Below are positions 26,361 through 37,422 of a DNA stretch of 64,000 nt, in pieces. The notes below the pieces were generated by a model. It worked only from the letters and a program-made list of their open reading frames with translations. It did no database searches and was not told the origin of the DNA. This DNA is from Cantharellus purpuraceus (taxonomy: Eukaryota > Basidiomycota > Agaricomycetes > Cantharellales > Hydnaceae). The translations under genes were made by a program, and so were the position numbers. The stretch lies in the NCBI GenBank assembly GCA_025174535.1, contig JALBUN010000034.1, positions 1,014,001 to 1,078,000 of the forward strand, given 5' to 3'. Positions within the stretch are counted from its first letter, which is position 1. Each line of letters begins with the position of its first letter.

Positions 26361-27016
26361 TCTTTTGTGGGTGAAGTACCCAACTCCGCAAGGGCTTCTT
26401 CCCGCTTTTGCGGACAAATACAAACACCGCTTAGCACACTACTCTTGACATTATTCGTTCACTTTCCTGTCTATAGGCGCGTCTAACCAGCAGTTTTGTA
26501 CCTTCAGTTGAACTGTGCATTTACACAAGTGTTTTTACTCTCATTTATACGGGCAGTTTCTATCATGCTAAATTGTAAAGCTATACTTCTACTTGCTGTA
26601 TGTAACCTGAAGCCCGGTTAGTTGGATCATCCCATTTACATTCGCGCTCCATCCTCAGAATGACTCAAAGCACTCATTGGTTATATTTGACCCAAAGACG
26701 CGTGCATGGAGAAAGCATCCAATTGGTTCTCTCCATACTTCTGTTTCAGGCGAGGATCTGAATGTAGGGCTGATGAGCAGTTCATTTGTGTAGATTGAGG
26801 GGGCGTGTGATGGTGATCCGTAAACTGGAAGCTGCTAGTGAGGGGACAGGTTACATTTGGGTTAACACTCTGGTTTAGGCGCAGGTGTGTAACCACCCCT
26901 CGCATTGACAAGACACAGGCAAAGTTAACTCATACAGAGAAACAATGATATTTATGGTCTAGTTCAGTGGAAGGATGTACAGTAGGCCCAAATGGACAGC
27001 ACACTGCGGGACTGGA
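26361..27016. other. Intergenic region
   Basis: No gene seen. It holds the tRNA terminator and the 3' flank of COX10. Confidence 0.55.
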
Positions 27017-28357
27017 TCAACTCTCCTCCTTTAGGTATGTTTTGTCCCTCCACCCAATGAATTCTAGCCATTTCATCTCCTGTTTGTGGAACATCATTAA
27101 GGCCAACACAACCGGAAGATACCAAAGACTAGTGTGAAACAGAGACTTTGCCTCTTTCTCGGTACCCATCCTCCAAAATTTCCACGCAGCCCTGGACAAG
27201 AAAATATTTGGAACCAGACTCGTTATGGCGAAAGTCCAGGTTGTTAATCCGGAGAGCGGAACCAGGACTGAACAGATACCGACCAATGCGCCTGCATGAC
27301 GGAGAGATACGAGCGCATTGAGCGAAGGATTTGTAACAGCAAGCATCTTATAACCTCCTTGGGCGTACGACTCACGCACAGTGTATGCAAGCGGGTTAAA
27401 ATGAGGAAACTGCCAAGAAAATGCCAGGCAAAAGAGGGCTAGGGCAGACAGCGGGTTATCGACGTGCTCTACGGGAATAGTAGTTGTGAGGTCGGAGAGC
27501 AATGGTGGTGGAAAGTACTCGATGGGATACGTTGATGAGGGGAGGAGCTTTCCTCCACAAGCTGTCCATCCAATTAAAGGGGGAATTCCACCAACAATCG
27601 ATCCAACCCATGTGTTCATCACACTAGATCGCTTAAGGCTTGTGTAAATTCCGGCGTATAACCCAATGTTTGCCATTCCCAGCAGGGCAGAGACCGGATT
27701 GCAAAAGATTGCCAGGATGGCTGGTCCAGCTAATCCGGTAGCAATAGCAAACCCAGTGGCATGGGCAGATGAAATAGCACCTCGGACGAGTGGCCTCATT
27801 CTGGTTCTTGCCATTTGGGCATCAAAGGGCACTTCTGCTAACTGATTGAAAGTATTTGCAGAAGCTGAACAGAGGGCGGTGCCTATGGCGGTGGAGAGAA
27901 GTACAGACACGGTGGTTGGCAATGGCGAGAGTGCAACTCCGGACATAGATGTGAGAACGACAAGGAATGTGAGACGAGACTTGGAGAGTTGGCCATAAAC
28001 CTTCACGAGTTGAGAGAATGAGAGGGGTGGAATGGATTTGTATGAGGCTAGGCTGCTTCCGGAGGAGGAACTCTCGAAACGATTCACGATATCCGGAGTG
28101 CCGTCGATACCACCTTGGTTGACCTGTTTCATACGCGATCGAGCGTCTGAACTCAAGTGGATGTTTGCATGCCGTGCATTCCTAAGAAAGCAAGGCGGAC
28201 TAATTTTGAAAAAAGAAGTGACACCAAGACGGCGGCATGAAGGGTCCGCTGATGAGATCCGATGTCTCTTGAGGAGGTTTAGAAATTGTGTATTCGCATG
28301 CGCAGGTTGGGGCACAGCTCGTTTCAACAAGGCACCACGACCAGTGTGAGCAATCAT
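27017..28357 (-). CDS. COX10: Protoheme IX farnesyltransferase (heme O synthase), mitochondrial
   Basis: A single uninterrupted exon of 446 aa. Residues 1 to about 110 form an Arg/Ser-rich, mitochondrial-targeting-like leader. The catalytic UbiA region starts with YGQLSKSRLTFLVVLTSMSG and has the conserved ANTFNQLAEVPFDAQMARTRMRPLVRG (polyprenyl-diphosphate/Mg binding). Later blocks are LKRSSVMNTWVGSIVGGIPPLIGW and FSWQFPHFNPLAY with YAQGGYKML. About eight hydrophobic segments fit an inner-membrane protein. The enzyme adds a farnesyl chain to heme B to make heme O for cytochrome oxidase. It is unusual here in having no intron. It shares a 180-bp divergent promoter with COG6. Confidence 0.95.
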   Translation of the reverse strand: MIAHTGRGALLKRAVPQPAHANTQFLNLLKRHRISSADPSCRRLGVTSFFKISPPCFLRNARHANIHLSSDARSRMKQVNQGGIDGTPDIVNRFESSSSGSSLASYKSIPPLSFSQLVKVYGQLSKSRLTFLVVLTSMSGVALSPLPTTVSVLLSTAIGTALCSASANTFNQLAEVPFDAQMARTRMRPLVRGAISSAHATGFAIATGLAGPAILAIFCNPVSALLGMANIGLYAGIYTSLKRSSVMNTWVGSIVGGIPPLIGWTACGGKLLPSSTYPIEYFPPPLLSDLTTTIPVEHVDNPLSALALFCLAFSWQFPHFNPLAYTVRESYAQGGYKMLAVTNPSLNALVSLRHAGALVGICSVLVPLSGLTTWTFAITSLVPNIFLSRAAWKFWRMGTEKEAKSLFHTSLWYLPVVLALMMFHKQEMKWLEFIGWRDKTYLKEES

Positions 28358-28537
28358 CTACAGACGATCTTACAGAAATAAGGCTTCTCATATAGATGGT
28401 GTGGAAAAAAGAAAGCTGCTAACCGGCAACCGTCTGAGCTGAATGCTCTTTTGGTAGTTGCTCTGACAGGCGCGTAATCAACGGTCACGTACACATGGAT
28501 CCCTAATGTCAGCGCCCATAAATGCTCAGAGACACTC
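28358..28537. promoter_or_regulatory. Divergent promoter of COX10 and COG6
   Basis: 180 bp between the two start codons with no room for another gene; both genes must start transcription from here. No clear TATA box. Confidence 0.5.
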
Positions 28538-31252
28538 ATGTCACCGGTGGACGCACGGTCACCACCAAACATTGATATCTTACAATCTTCTAGCCAGCGC
28601 AATCGTGGAACAGCCAACCCGGGATGGAACCCAATCTCTCTGAGATTATATAAGGTATTGGGTGCAAACTATGACGATGCGGGGACACGAGAAGCCCTAG
28701 ACACACTCTCCACTTTCTACACAACACCAGCTACGGCGTCACTCACATTAAAAGAAGCGGACGCAAATGATGGCAACAGCGACGCTGATGAAGATGGATC
28801 AGAGGTAACCGCCAGGTGGCAAAAGGTGCTGTATACACCAAGGGACACAGCTGCTAAAGCTCGGAGGAGTTTGCGACGTGATACCGAAGAAAAGCTTGCG
28901 GAAGGGAGCCGGAAGTTTTTAAAAGCGTTTGGTGAAGTTGATGAGGTTGGTCCTACAACCTAGCTTTCGCCAGTCGACCGCCAACTGGCCATGTAATGCT
29001 ATGACAGAAGCTAGATGTCCTCGAGGATCATATCCAGGAAATGCACACAAGGTGCGACGAAGCACAAGCTAAACTCAAAGCAACAAACGATGCTTGCAAA
29101 TATCTGCTGGATCGTGCAGAAGGCTTGCGATCTCAACGGTCAGTCAAACGTCGACCAATTGCGTATCACTCTAAAGATATACCTCTAGCCAGACTATGGT
29201 CACACGGCAATTGATCGCATCCCTGTTTCTCTCCCAGTTCACCCTAACTGAGGCAGAGACCGAAGCCATCACATCCCGTGATATCCCTGTTGGAAAGCGC
29301 ATGTTTGACGCTATGGACAGGACAGAGAAGATACGCGAGAGTTGCCAAATATTGCTCAGCGGAGAAGGAGGGAGTGCAAATGCAGGGTAACGATTCATTA
29401 CTTTTTTTCCCCGTTCCCATGCTTATTGTTTATTTCAGCCTTGATATCATGTCACTGACATCGTCACTGCTTGAACAAGCGTATCGAAAGATATTCCGAT
29501 GGTGTTCATTCGAGTTTCGCCAGCTTGGGAAAGATGCTCAACTAGAGGTTGGCCCTGTGATGAAGGACGCTATGCGTCGACTAAAGCAACAACCAGAATT
29601 ATTATCGTAAGACCTTCCATTGTGTTCATGTCTCAAACGGGGCTCAGAAATGAATCTTGACATAAGGGAGGCATTACAATCCTTGTCACAAACTCGTCAG
29701 GCAACGCTCTTGACGACGTTCCTTGACGCGTTAACACGAGGTGGACCTTCTGGCCTCCCTCGTCCTATCGAGATACATGCACACGACCCAACACGATATG
29801 TTGGCGACATGCTTGGATGGGTCCATCAGGCTGTTGCAGGCGAGCATGAGTTCTTGGATGGTCTGTTCAGCATCGGGTCGGATGGCAGGATGGTCGGGGC
29901 GGTGAGGAAACTCGCCGGCCACAGTGAAGAGGAACAGTGGGTCCGCACCCTCATGGACGAAAGCGTGGAGAAGCTCTGCCTGCCACTGAGGGTAACCTAC
30001 TGCTGCATTGGTTTCTTCATGCCCTTTTACTAATGGCTGCTTTTGGACTGGGTTCACAGATGCGTGTGCAACAAACCATAAAGTCACAAGAAGGGAGTAT
30101 CACATCCTACAAGATAGCAAACTTATTACAATTCTACATGATCACCATGCGGCGGACAATTGGCGAAGATGCATTGCTATCAAGAACCCTTAAAGAGTAT
30201 GCATTACATTGTCGTGAATGCGTTTATATGAATTTGTATCACAGAATAACCGATTTAGCATACAAGGTGTTTTTTGATGCTATCGAAGCGCACGGTCGAA
30301 GCCTTCTCCGCTTTTTGCATGTGAGCCTCTGTGTACAGGTAGTTCTTCTCCAATGTCTGAATATGCTTCAGCCACCAGAGGCCGACCTTGCGGCACCGCT
30401 GGCACTGCGTGATTCATGCCAGGTTCTTCGGGAAATCATGTCTGTTTATGAATCATCGGTGTTGGGTGATGAAGACCCTGAAGAGCAGCGGCGAGGTTTC
30501 AAGCGGATCCTTGATGCAGCTGTTGATCCTGCACTGGAAATGTGTCGACGTATGGCAGATATGAATAAAGACACCACAGGTTGGGAACGGAGTGTCTTCC
30601 TAATCAATTGTTTGGATTATCTAGAGGTGAGCGGACGTCTCTCCAGGATGGTTAGGCTTGTGCTCACTCTGGTGGGTTCCAGAGTATCATGCAACCGTTT
30701 GTGTTCACGAACGAAAGAATCGAAGAACTAGAGGTTCTACTACAAAGTCATCTGAAACTATTGACTGAACAGCATGTGAGTCGGTGTCAAATAGCTGAAC
30801 CCTTTCTCATCATGGATCAGTATCAGCGACTTCTTCAAGAAAGTGGCTTATCATCTCTGACGGAGGCTATAGAGATGCGAGACGAGATTGTATGTTTCAA
30901 GGCTTTTGCCCGTCTTTGACTACTAAGAGTTCGTTTCTAGACGCCCTTATCACACCTTCCGGCCGCTTCGTCACAAGAAACCTCCACTGCTCTGCGTAAA
31001 TTCGATTCATTCCTCTCAAGCCTCGATGTGCTCTCTTCGCCTCGGCTTGCATTGTTATCTGTCCCTAGGCTAGCGACGCTCATCCACCGATCAGCGCTAA
31101 AACAGATTGGTGAAGCATATGATCGTATCTGTGATGAAGTCAGGAACCCAGGAAACAAGTACGAGTTCGTGACGACTCTGCTCGGGAGTCAGAGACCATT
31201 TGGGCAGATGAATGTACTATGGCAGGTCCTCGGCGTACAGGATAGCCTTTAA
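28538..31252 (+). CDS. COG6: Conserved oligomeric Golgi complex subunit 6
   Basis: Exons from ATG 28538 give GWNPISLRLYKVLGANYDDAGTREALDTL, RRSLRRDTEEKLAEGSRKFLKAFGEVDE, then LDVLEDHIQEMHTRCDEAQAKLKATNDACKYLLDRAEGLRSQR, the N-terminal coiled coil typical of Cog6. Next come FTLTEAETEAITSRDIPVGKRMFDAMDR, LLEQAYRKIFRWCSFEFRQLG, RQATLLTTFLDALTRGGPSGLPRPIEIHAHDPTRYVGDMLGWVHQAVAGE, and a C-terminal helical part ending at 31252 (LWQVLGVQDSL). Cog6 is in lobe B of the COG tether that recycles Golgi glycosylation enzymes. At least eight short introns. Its end faces the ZNF830-like gene, 33 bp away. Confidence 0.9.
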
Positions 31253-31285
31253 TATATAAGCTGTACATAATGAGGCCAATGATCT

Positions 31286-32140
31286 TTAATGCTTGGTTCT
31301 CGTCGTTTTGGCCGCCATGCGTTTCTGCCGCAATAGATCGAGTCGAGCTTTTAGGGCATTGACTCTTTCGTCAGCCTCTTCTTGAGCACGCTCCTCATCC
31401 AGTAAACGGTCCATTATCAGCTCCTTCTCTTCTTCCTCTCGCTTTCTTCGTTCTTCCCCTCCGTCTTTTTGCACTGTGGTTGTTTCGGGTACAGGTTCGA
31501 CACCACTTTCGGGAACGACAGAAGACGGAAAGCCCTCTGGAACCTCGTTTGACAGCTGGGGTTCGGCGAAAATGGTGGCTCTTTCATATGTTTCACGAGT
31601 ATCAACTTCTACTGGGGTATTAACAACGGCTTGTTGGAATTTGGCCCATTCCAGGTCAAGGACATCTTGGTTTTGCGGGACTGTAACGGCAGACGGCGGG
31701 TTATCCTTGTCTCCTTCCTCTTCGTCAGAATCAGAATCGCCAACAACGATTGCCCGTGAGGGATCCGAGAAGAAATCTAAAGGGAAACCTGCAGCTGGGG
31801 CATTCATCTGTGCCATGGACTGAGGCTGCTCGTCTGCACTGTGCAGCCTGGGCCTTTTCGTGACATCGTCTGGGAGACCATCATCTCCATCGACCGCTTT
31901 CCTCTTGCCAAGTATCTTTTCACCTTCCTTGGCCTCCCTTTGTCTCTCTTCCTCCTTAAGGCGTGCGGCATTGGTTCTGTGAGACTTGGATCCCAAGTGG
32001 CCATTCCAAGCGGACGCGTTCTTTATAATAGTTGAACATGCTGTACAGCGCAATTGTCCTGCTTGGCTGTAGGCTGCGAATGGATGGGATATACGTTTCT
32101 CTTCGCGTTTCGCTTTTAGCAAGGCTCGAACATCAGCCAT
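31286..32140 (-). CDS. Matrin-type zinc-finger protein, ZNF830/CCDC16 family
   Basis: A single exon of 284 aa. A C2H2 finger near the N-terminus reads C-X2-C-X12-H-X5-H (CTACSTIIKNASAWNGHLGSKSH), the U1/matrin-type finger of the ZNF830 family. The KAKREEKRISHPFAAY lead-in is also typical. A basic stretch (KRKAVDGDDGLPDDVTKRPR) could be a nuclear signal. The middle is acidic (DSDSDEEEGDKD). The C-terminal third is a strong charged coiled coil (ERRKREEEEKELIMDRLLDEERAQEEADERV). Animal members are linked to pre-mRNA splicing and genome stability. It is head-to-head with URA5. Confidence 0.85.
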   Translation of the reverse strand: MADVRALLKAKREEKRISHPFAAYSQAGQLRCTACSTIIKNASAWNGHLGSKSHRTNAARLKEEERQREAKEGEKILGKRKAVDGDDGLPDDVTKRPRLHSADEQPQSMAQMNAPAAGFPLDFFSDPSRAIVVGDSDSDEEEGDKDNPPSAVTVPQNQDVLDLEWAKFQQAVVNTPVEVDTRETYERATIFAEPQLSNEVPEGFPSSVVPESGVEPVPETTTVQKDGGEERRKREEEEKELIMDRLLDEERAQEEADERVNALKARLDLLRQKRMAAKTTRTKH

Positions 32141-32208
32141 AGCTATTCACCAGAGACTTGTGAATATAGTTGCTAGAGCGTCCACAAGCGCCCCGAAGGC
32201 GGCTGCTG
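32141..32208. promoter_or_regulatory. 68-bp divergent promoter between the ZNF830-like gene and URA5
   Basis: Only 68 bp separate the two start codons. Both 5' leaders must be very short or overlap. Confidence 0.5.
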
Positions 32209-33015
<807 letters not shown>

Positions 33016-33580
33016 TCGAGATGGTGTATTGGCGCACGTGGTATTATGCTAACGTAGACCGTTCGTTGTAGACACATTATAAGCTATGTAGCATTTGATA
33101 TATGATAGAAGCTGGCAAAACTTTGATACTGTTGAAGACATGCACCATACGTTACTTAAACGTGGTTAGCACCCCAAGACCAATGTATGTAAGCTGCCAC
33201 GTCCTCACACTGTGGTTAATGCAGTGTGTCGAGGTAATATTACCAGTCGGTAAGGTGCACCATAAGTAACTATAATATGGTGACATGCATGATGCTAAAC
33301 CTGTCGACCGCTGATTGCAGCCTTGGGATAGTCCTCTTGTTGCGCAGCTGCACCTGGACGTCAAGATGCAGTCACCCCGTTACCACCAATGTAGCTCTTT
33401 ACAAATGTATGTGAACAGTAAAAATTGAGGAACGGTACCTGCATGCATGCAACCGACTAGTTAAATGTACCGGTGACCTTCATGCATGCATGCAAAACTA
33501 ATATAATGCGAAAATGCTCATTTCTTCAAGTTGATACTCTGAAGCTGATACCTGGGTATTTGTATTTGAGAGCTCAGAGG
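33016..33580. other. Intergenic, repeat-like
   Basis: No gene. It contains clustered gcatgcatgc tracts at about 33441-33494. A segment at 33184-33214 resembles one at 34096-34126 beyond the LINE remnant. Confidence 0.5.
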
Positions 33581-33581
33581 G

Positions 33582-33891
33582 ATGGTTCGCCGCGCCACAA
33601 GTATCCTTATACAGCTGCGTACCGGCCACGTAGGACTCAATTGTTTCCTTAAACGCATCAAGGCCGTGGACTTCGCACTCTGCACCCACTGCAAGGCACC
33701 AGAAACAGTCGCACACTTCCTGAATCACTGCAAGAGCAATGCAAAAAACTACGCCAGAATGCCGGAAAGGCCAGCTTCTCAATGCTCAACTTCTCGGAAA
33801 TACAGAAGTCATCAGCAATACCCTCAACTACATAGGAAGCACAGGAAGGTTCGAGCATTACAAGGACATAGGTCAGGACAACGATACCTAA
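33582..33891 (+). mobile_element. Non-LTR retrotransposon (LINE) ORF2 C-terminal remnant
   Basis: The frame reads LIQLRTGHVGLNCFLKRI followed by a zinc-knuckle-like C-X2-C...H-X4-C (CTHCKAPETVAHFLNHC), the usual tail of LINE reverse-transcriptase polyproteins in basidiomycetes. About 40 nt later the sense frame shifts: the continuation NTLNYIGSTGRFEHY is read in another frame and stops at 33889-33891. Upstream reverse transcriptase is missing, so this is a 5'-truncated, broken copy. Confidence 0.75.
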
Positions 33892-34150
33892 GCCACCGTC
33901 ACTCATCTTCGGTCTATACACAATACTGACTTAGAGACACAGACTTACTCAAGGACAGCCTTACACCCGGCTCTCGTTTTCTGCCGAACCCTCACAGGGG
34001 ATCCCATCCCGCATCGCGCCCCCCGGCCCAGCACTCCAGTCGAACTGAAAAGCCCAACAGGCAAAGCAAAGGCCGGAACCCCCCTAGAACCATCATACAT
34101 AAGCTGCTACACCCTCACACCCCACTACCATACCACTGTCATGCTAAGAT

Positions 34151-34294
34151 CTGACTATTCTCAGTCTCAGTTGTAGATTAAACAACTCGTATTTATCACC
34201 TGACTATTCTCAGTCTACAAGGAATAGTGAGTACGACTGTACGAACTGTGACTATAACATACGCTCACCTCAGTTGTAGATTAAACAACTGAGG
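34151..34294. repeat. Short direct repeats with hairpin
   Basis: ctgactattctcagtct occurs at 34151-34167 and 34200-34216. The 20-mer cagttgtagattaaacaact occurs at 34168-34187 and 34271-34290. The second copy is extended into a perfect 10-bp hairpin (CCTCAGTTGT / ACAACTGAGG, 34268-34294). Confidence 0.8.
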
Positions 34295-34767
34295 GAAAAT
34301 CACTAGCGCTGACAGTGCTTACGTATACTGTCGGGACTTTGCGCGTGTGTACTACTCATTAGGAAGGATTCCAATATGTCAACTATAGCCCTGATACATC
34401 GAGCCCCATATATCGGTGATGCGGGGAGTTTTGACCGCGTCTGGTTCTCCAGACGCAGGATCCCTTCGCAGCAAGAGGCAATGACCCAGGGATGCAAACA
34501 TACCCGAATGTGCGACAGGTTTAGAACCGCATCACCAGCCATTAAATTGGCCAGATATACAGCTCTTAATCTACAATTTCAATATTCCATATATCCCATT
34601 GATTCACAAAAGTAGTACATGTTGGATTTTCAAGCCGCACGTCGATTATGGACGCGCAATGCATCATGTTTTGGCATGTATCACTATATGTATGAATGGC
34701 TCGTGCTGTTGTCTCGTTGAGCTTTAAAAGTTGTAGGTAGGATATATTTTTGCAGGTGTACTCGTTT

Positions 34768-34896
34768 CACCTCAGCGCTTTTGTCACTTGCGCTGAGGTG
34801 AGTAGGTCTATTCAGTTGTATGTTATGTATCCTGATAGTTTTCAGTTGTATACTAGGTAGCTATGAATCTACAGCGCTTTTGTCACTTGCGCTGAG
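34768..34896. repeat. Two copies of a hairpin element
   Basis: 34768-34800 is an 11-bp perfect inverted repeat (CACCTCAGCGC / GCGCTGAGGTG) around ttttgtcactt. The core is repeated almost exactly at 34872-34896. cagttgtat stretches lie between and after the copies. Confidence 0.8.
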
Positions 34897-35233
34897 TTGT
34901 ATACTAGCTCCTCCGTTTTGTCACAAATTTTTCTATAGTACATACATGTCCACCCTCTAGGGACAACTCGCACTACCGCTGTAACTTAGTGATATGGTGT
35001 ACCATAAGCGCGCTTCATGCACCCTAATTGGTCAGAGGGATGGTCAAATTATGAGTGAAAACTTATCTACGATAGGTTGATAGGCTAATTGTGTCATTCG
35101 CACGGTCAAATCACAGCGCCTGTTCGCCTGTTGCGAAAATCAAGCGCCAGGGACGATTGTATGGTTGACGACAAGGCTCTCATAAAAGCAGAAGCACTAG
35201 GCAGACCCGCGAATCATTTATTCCCGTACCACC

Positions 35234-36109
35234 ATGACCGATCCCGTTGCCTCCCGCTCTGGATTTCTTTGCACATACATGAGCAACCATCCAGATACGT
35301 TAGGTAAGAGCTTTCCTGGGGAGGTCACCGCATCCTTAGATCATATCGCTGGTTAATTAGTTGCCTATGTTCGACACTTTGGTAAAGTCAAGGTGACAGT
35401 GGTATCTGCGAGCATGACGTCTATCGATACGAAAGTCAGTAATAAATATCATCATCGAGAAATCATAATGACCAAGCACCCTCGTTTGCAGGGGATGGTT
35501 TTATCATATGTTGAAAAGGGAACGGATGCCAAACAGCATGTGGCGGTCCTATTCGATCCGCCACTTTCTGGATACGAAGAAGTCAAGCCACGGTTACTGG
35601 AAATGAAACTTGATGCGGAGGAGGCGCTGGGTATGGTGGGTCTTGGCCATTGCTCTCGCACAGAATACTGATACATGTGACAGACTAAACGTCCCCAGAT
35701 AACAACATTTGAGTTTCCCTCTCCAGCATTAGTCATCGCGGCCCTGCTGGTTCTCCTCATTTACGTCACATACTCGACACCTGGGACATCGTCCCCTCTT
35801 TTTGACATAGGTGCTAGGATCCATTCGGCTACAGGTGGTCTCCCCAAGCTGAAAATCATTTGGGCCATTGTCGTTGCAAGTCACACGTTAGAGACCGCTT
35901 TCATGCTTAGACAGTGCATGCGTCATTCTCTGGGCCCGGGTGTTGCAGTGAGTACCTGAGATACCCTCCCCATCGTCTAGTCTCACCCTTAGATGTTAAT
36001 CCAGGCTAAATATCTGATAGCCACCTTCATTTTTGGCTTTCCTGTGATCCAGAGGTGGCGGAAGTTGATCCAGAAGGCTAGGATAGATTCAATCACTAAA
36101 ATCCACTGA
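35234..36109 (+). CDS. DUF2470-domain integral membrane protein
   Basis: ATG 35234. Exon 1 reads MTDPVASRSGFLCTYMSNHPDTL and splices in frame to VAYVRHFGKVKVTVVSASMTSIDTK, then GMVLSYV...HVAVLFDPPLSGYEEVKPRLLEM. This is a DUF2470 fold (related to heme-utilisation HugZ-type domains; FL..HMN.HH-like region at the N-terminus). The second half has hydrophobic segments (ALVIAALLVLLIYVTY; IIWAIVVASHTLETAFML; YLIATFIFGFPVI) and ends in a basic tail. Function in fungi is unknown to me. Stop at 36107-36109; it converges on the derlin gene, with 197 bp between. Confidence 0.8.
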
Positions 36110-36306
36110 AGGGGTTTTATGGTTGACGCCAAAAACTCATTTGTAAAGTGGGTTGCATTTTGAATGGCTGCCCCGTGCTGCACAATCGTACCATTCTCCT
36201 TTCGTTCTTGACGCATGATCAGATGTCCTGGCCCATGTATTCATGCTCGAAAGAAGTTTCCATTTAGCTAGAGCCTTTTATGTCAGGGGAATACAGCTAT
36301 GTGGAA

Positions 36307-37422
36307 TCATCGGTCGCCCAAACGTTGTCCAGCGCCCCAATTGTACCCTGTAGGTTGCCTCGCGGGTGCAGCAGCAGTTCGAGTACCGCCAAAACCCCTC
36401 GGTTGAGGGCCACTTGCGCCGGGGGGTGTGGGTGGTGCCGGGAATAAGCGTTTGAACCACTCGGGTGCCCGGCCCAGTGCACTTTGTTGAGCTAATATTT
36501 GTAGATGAGATTTTGTCCTGAAAAGTTTAACATTTGGCTAACCAGCAGTATCTCTCCATGTGAGCAGCCACCACGCATGGCCGACGACAACGCCGGTCAG
36601 GGATTGCGCAAGCACCTAAAAGAACAAAGTGGGTGGGCTTTCCGCAAGCAAGCCTTAGTGGGGCATGAATACGCCTACCTGTGTACCACCCATTATGCCA
36701 TCCCAGCCCAACATTACATACGGCCACCACATGGCAGGCACGGTCACGAGTCCAAACAAGGAGAAGGGTATATGCGGGGAAAGGCGGGACGAGAGGTAAA
36801 TCAAGGTCATGAGTAATGGTCGATAGTGAAAACCTGAACTGAGAGGATGGTTGAGGACCTGCCGAAGCGATGGGGGTTCAAAGCGACACTCAGGGGTGAC
36901 TTCTGAAACGCACAATTAGGCCAAAAGCCGCCAGAATAAGTTGCCAAGCATAATCTGCAGACCGCCACGTGTAATGTTGGGACTCTAATGCGTTCGAAGT
37001 GCGACTTGTCAAGTGGGAACGACGTTATGCTGGAAAACAAAGCTCGAAGGGGAGGTACACGCACAATAGCATGACAAAGTCAAATACAAAGGTGATACCA
37101 CCGCCTAGAAAATGCATAGTCATTAACACACCTTCCAACTCGAATTTCGTAGAAATATAATTCACCGGCGTAGAAAAACGAGGTCCATATCCTCCATACC
37201 TGTGTGAAAGCACAAATGCTGTCTTCAACCAGTCTATCATTCGGACGAAATGTGTTTCCGTGCCTCTAGACGACGAACAACCAAAGTGATATGGTAAAGT
37301 ACTTGTCCCGTTGACATGATTCCAAGCATAACGGGCAGGGTGACGGCTAGCGAAGAACCCGCAAGGAAGCGTGTTACTGGGGGAATTTTGTTTATTTCAG
37401 CCATGAGCGCTGTAGTGTCCAT
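36307..37422 (-). CDS. Derlin (Der1/Dfm1 family), ER-associated degradation
   Basis: ATG 37422. Exon 1 (37422-37264, 53 codons) reads MAEINKIPPVTRFLAGSSLAVTLP...VVRRLE. The next exons give VWRIWTSFFYAGGGITFVFDFVMLF and ALESQHYTWRSADYAWQLILAAFGLI, then FGLVTVPAMWWPYVMLGWDGIMGG and VVGHAWWLLTW. The last exon holds APEWFKRLFP and ends YNWGAGQRLGDR, a clear SHP box for binding the p97/Cdc48 ATPase. Derlins are rhomboid pseudoproteases that help pull misfolded proteins from the ER. The first intron appears to begin with GC (GAG|gcacgg) instead of GT. Confidence 0.9.

Larger units (their letters stand above)
33892..35233. other. Repeat-derived non-coding region
   Basis: Holds the 3' flank of the LINE remnant and two families of small hairpin repeats (listed separately). 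No gene is supported. The nearest 120 bp upstream of 35234 should include the promoter of the DUF2470 gene. Confidence 0.5.

Noticed and set aside
33229..33240. TAATATTAC nonamer resembling a rolling-circle nick site
   Set aside because: No Rep-like gene or stem-loop of the right kind nearby; a nine-base match is expected by chance.
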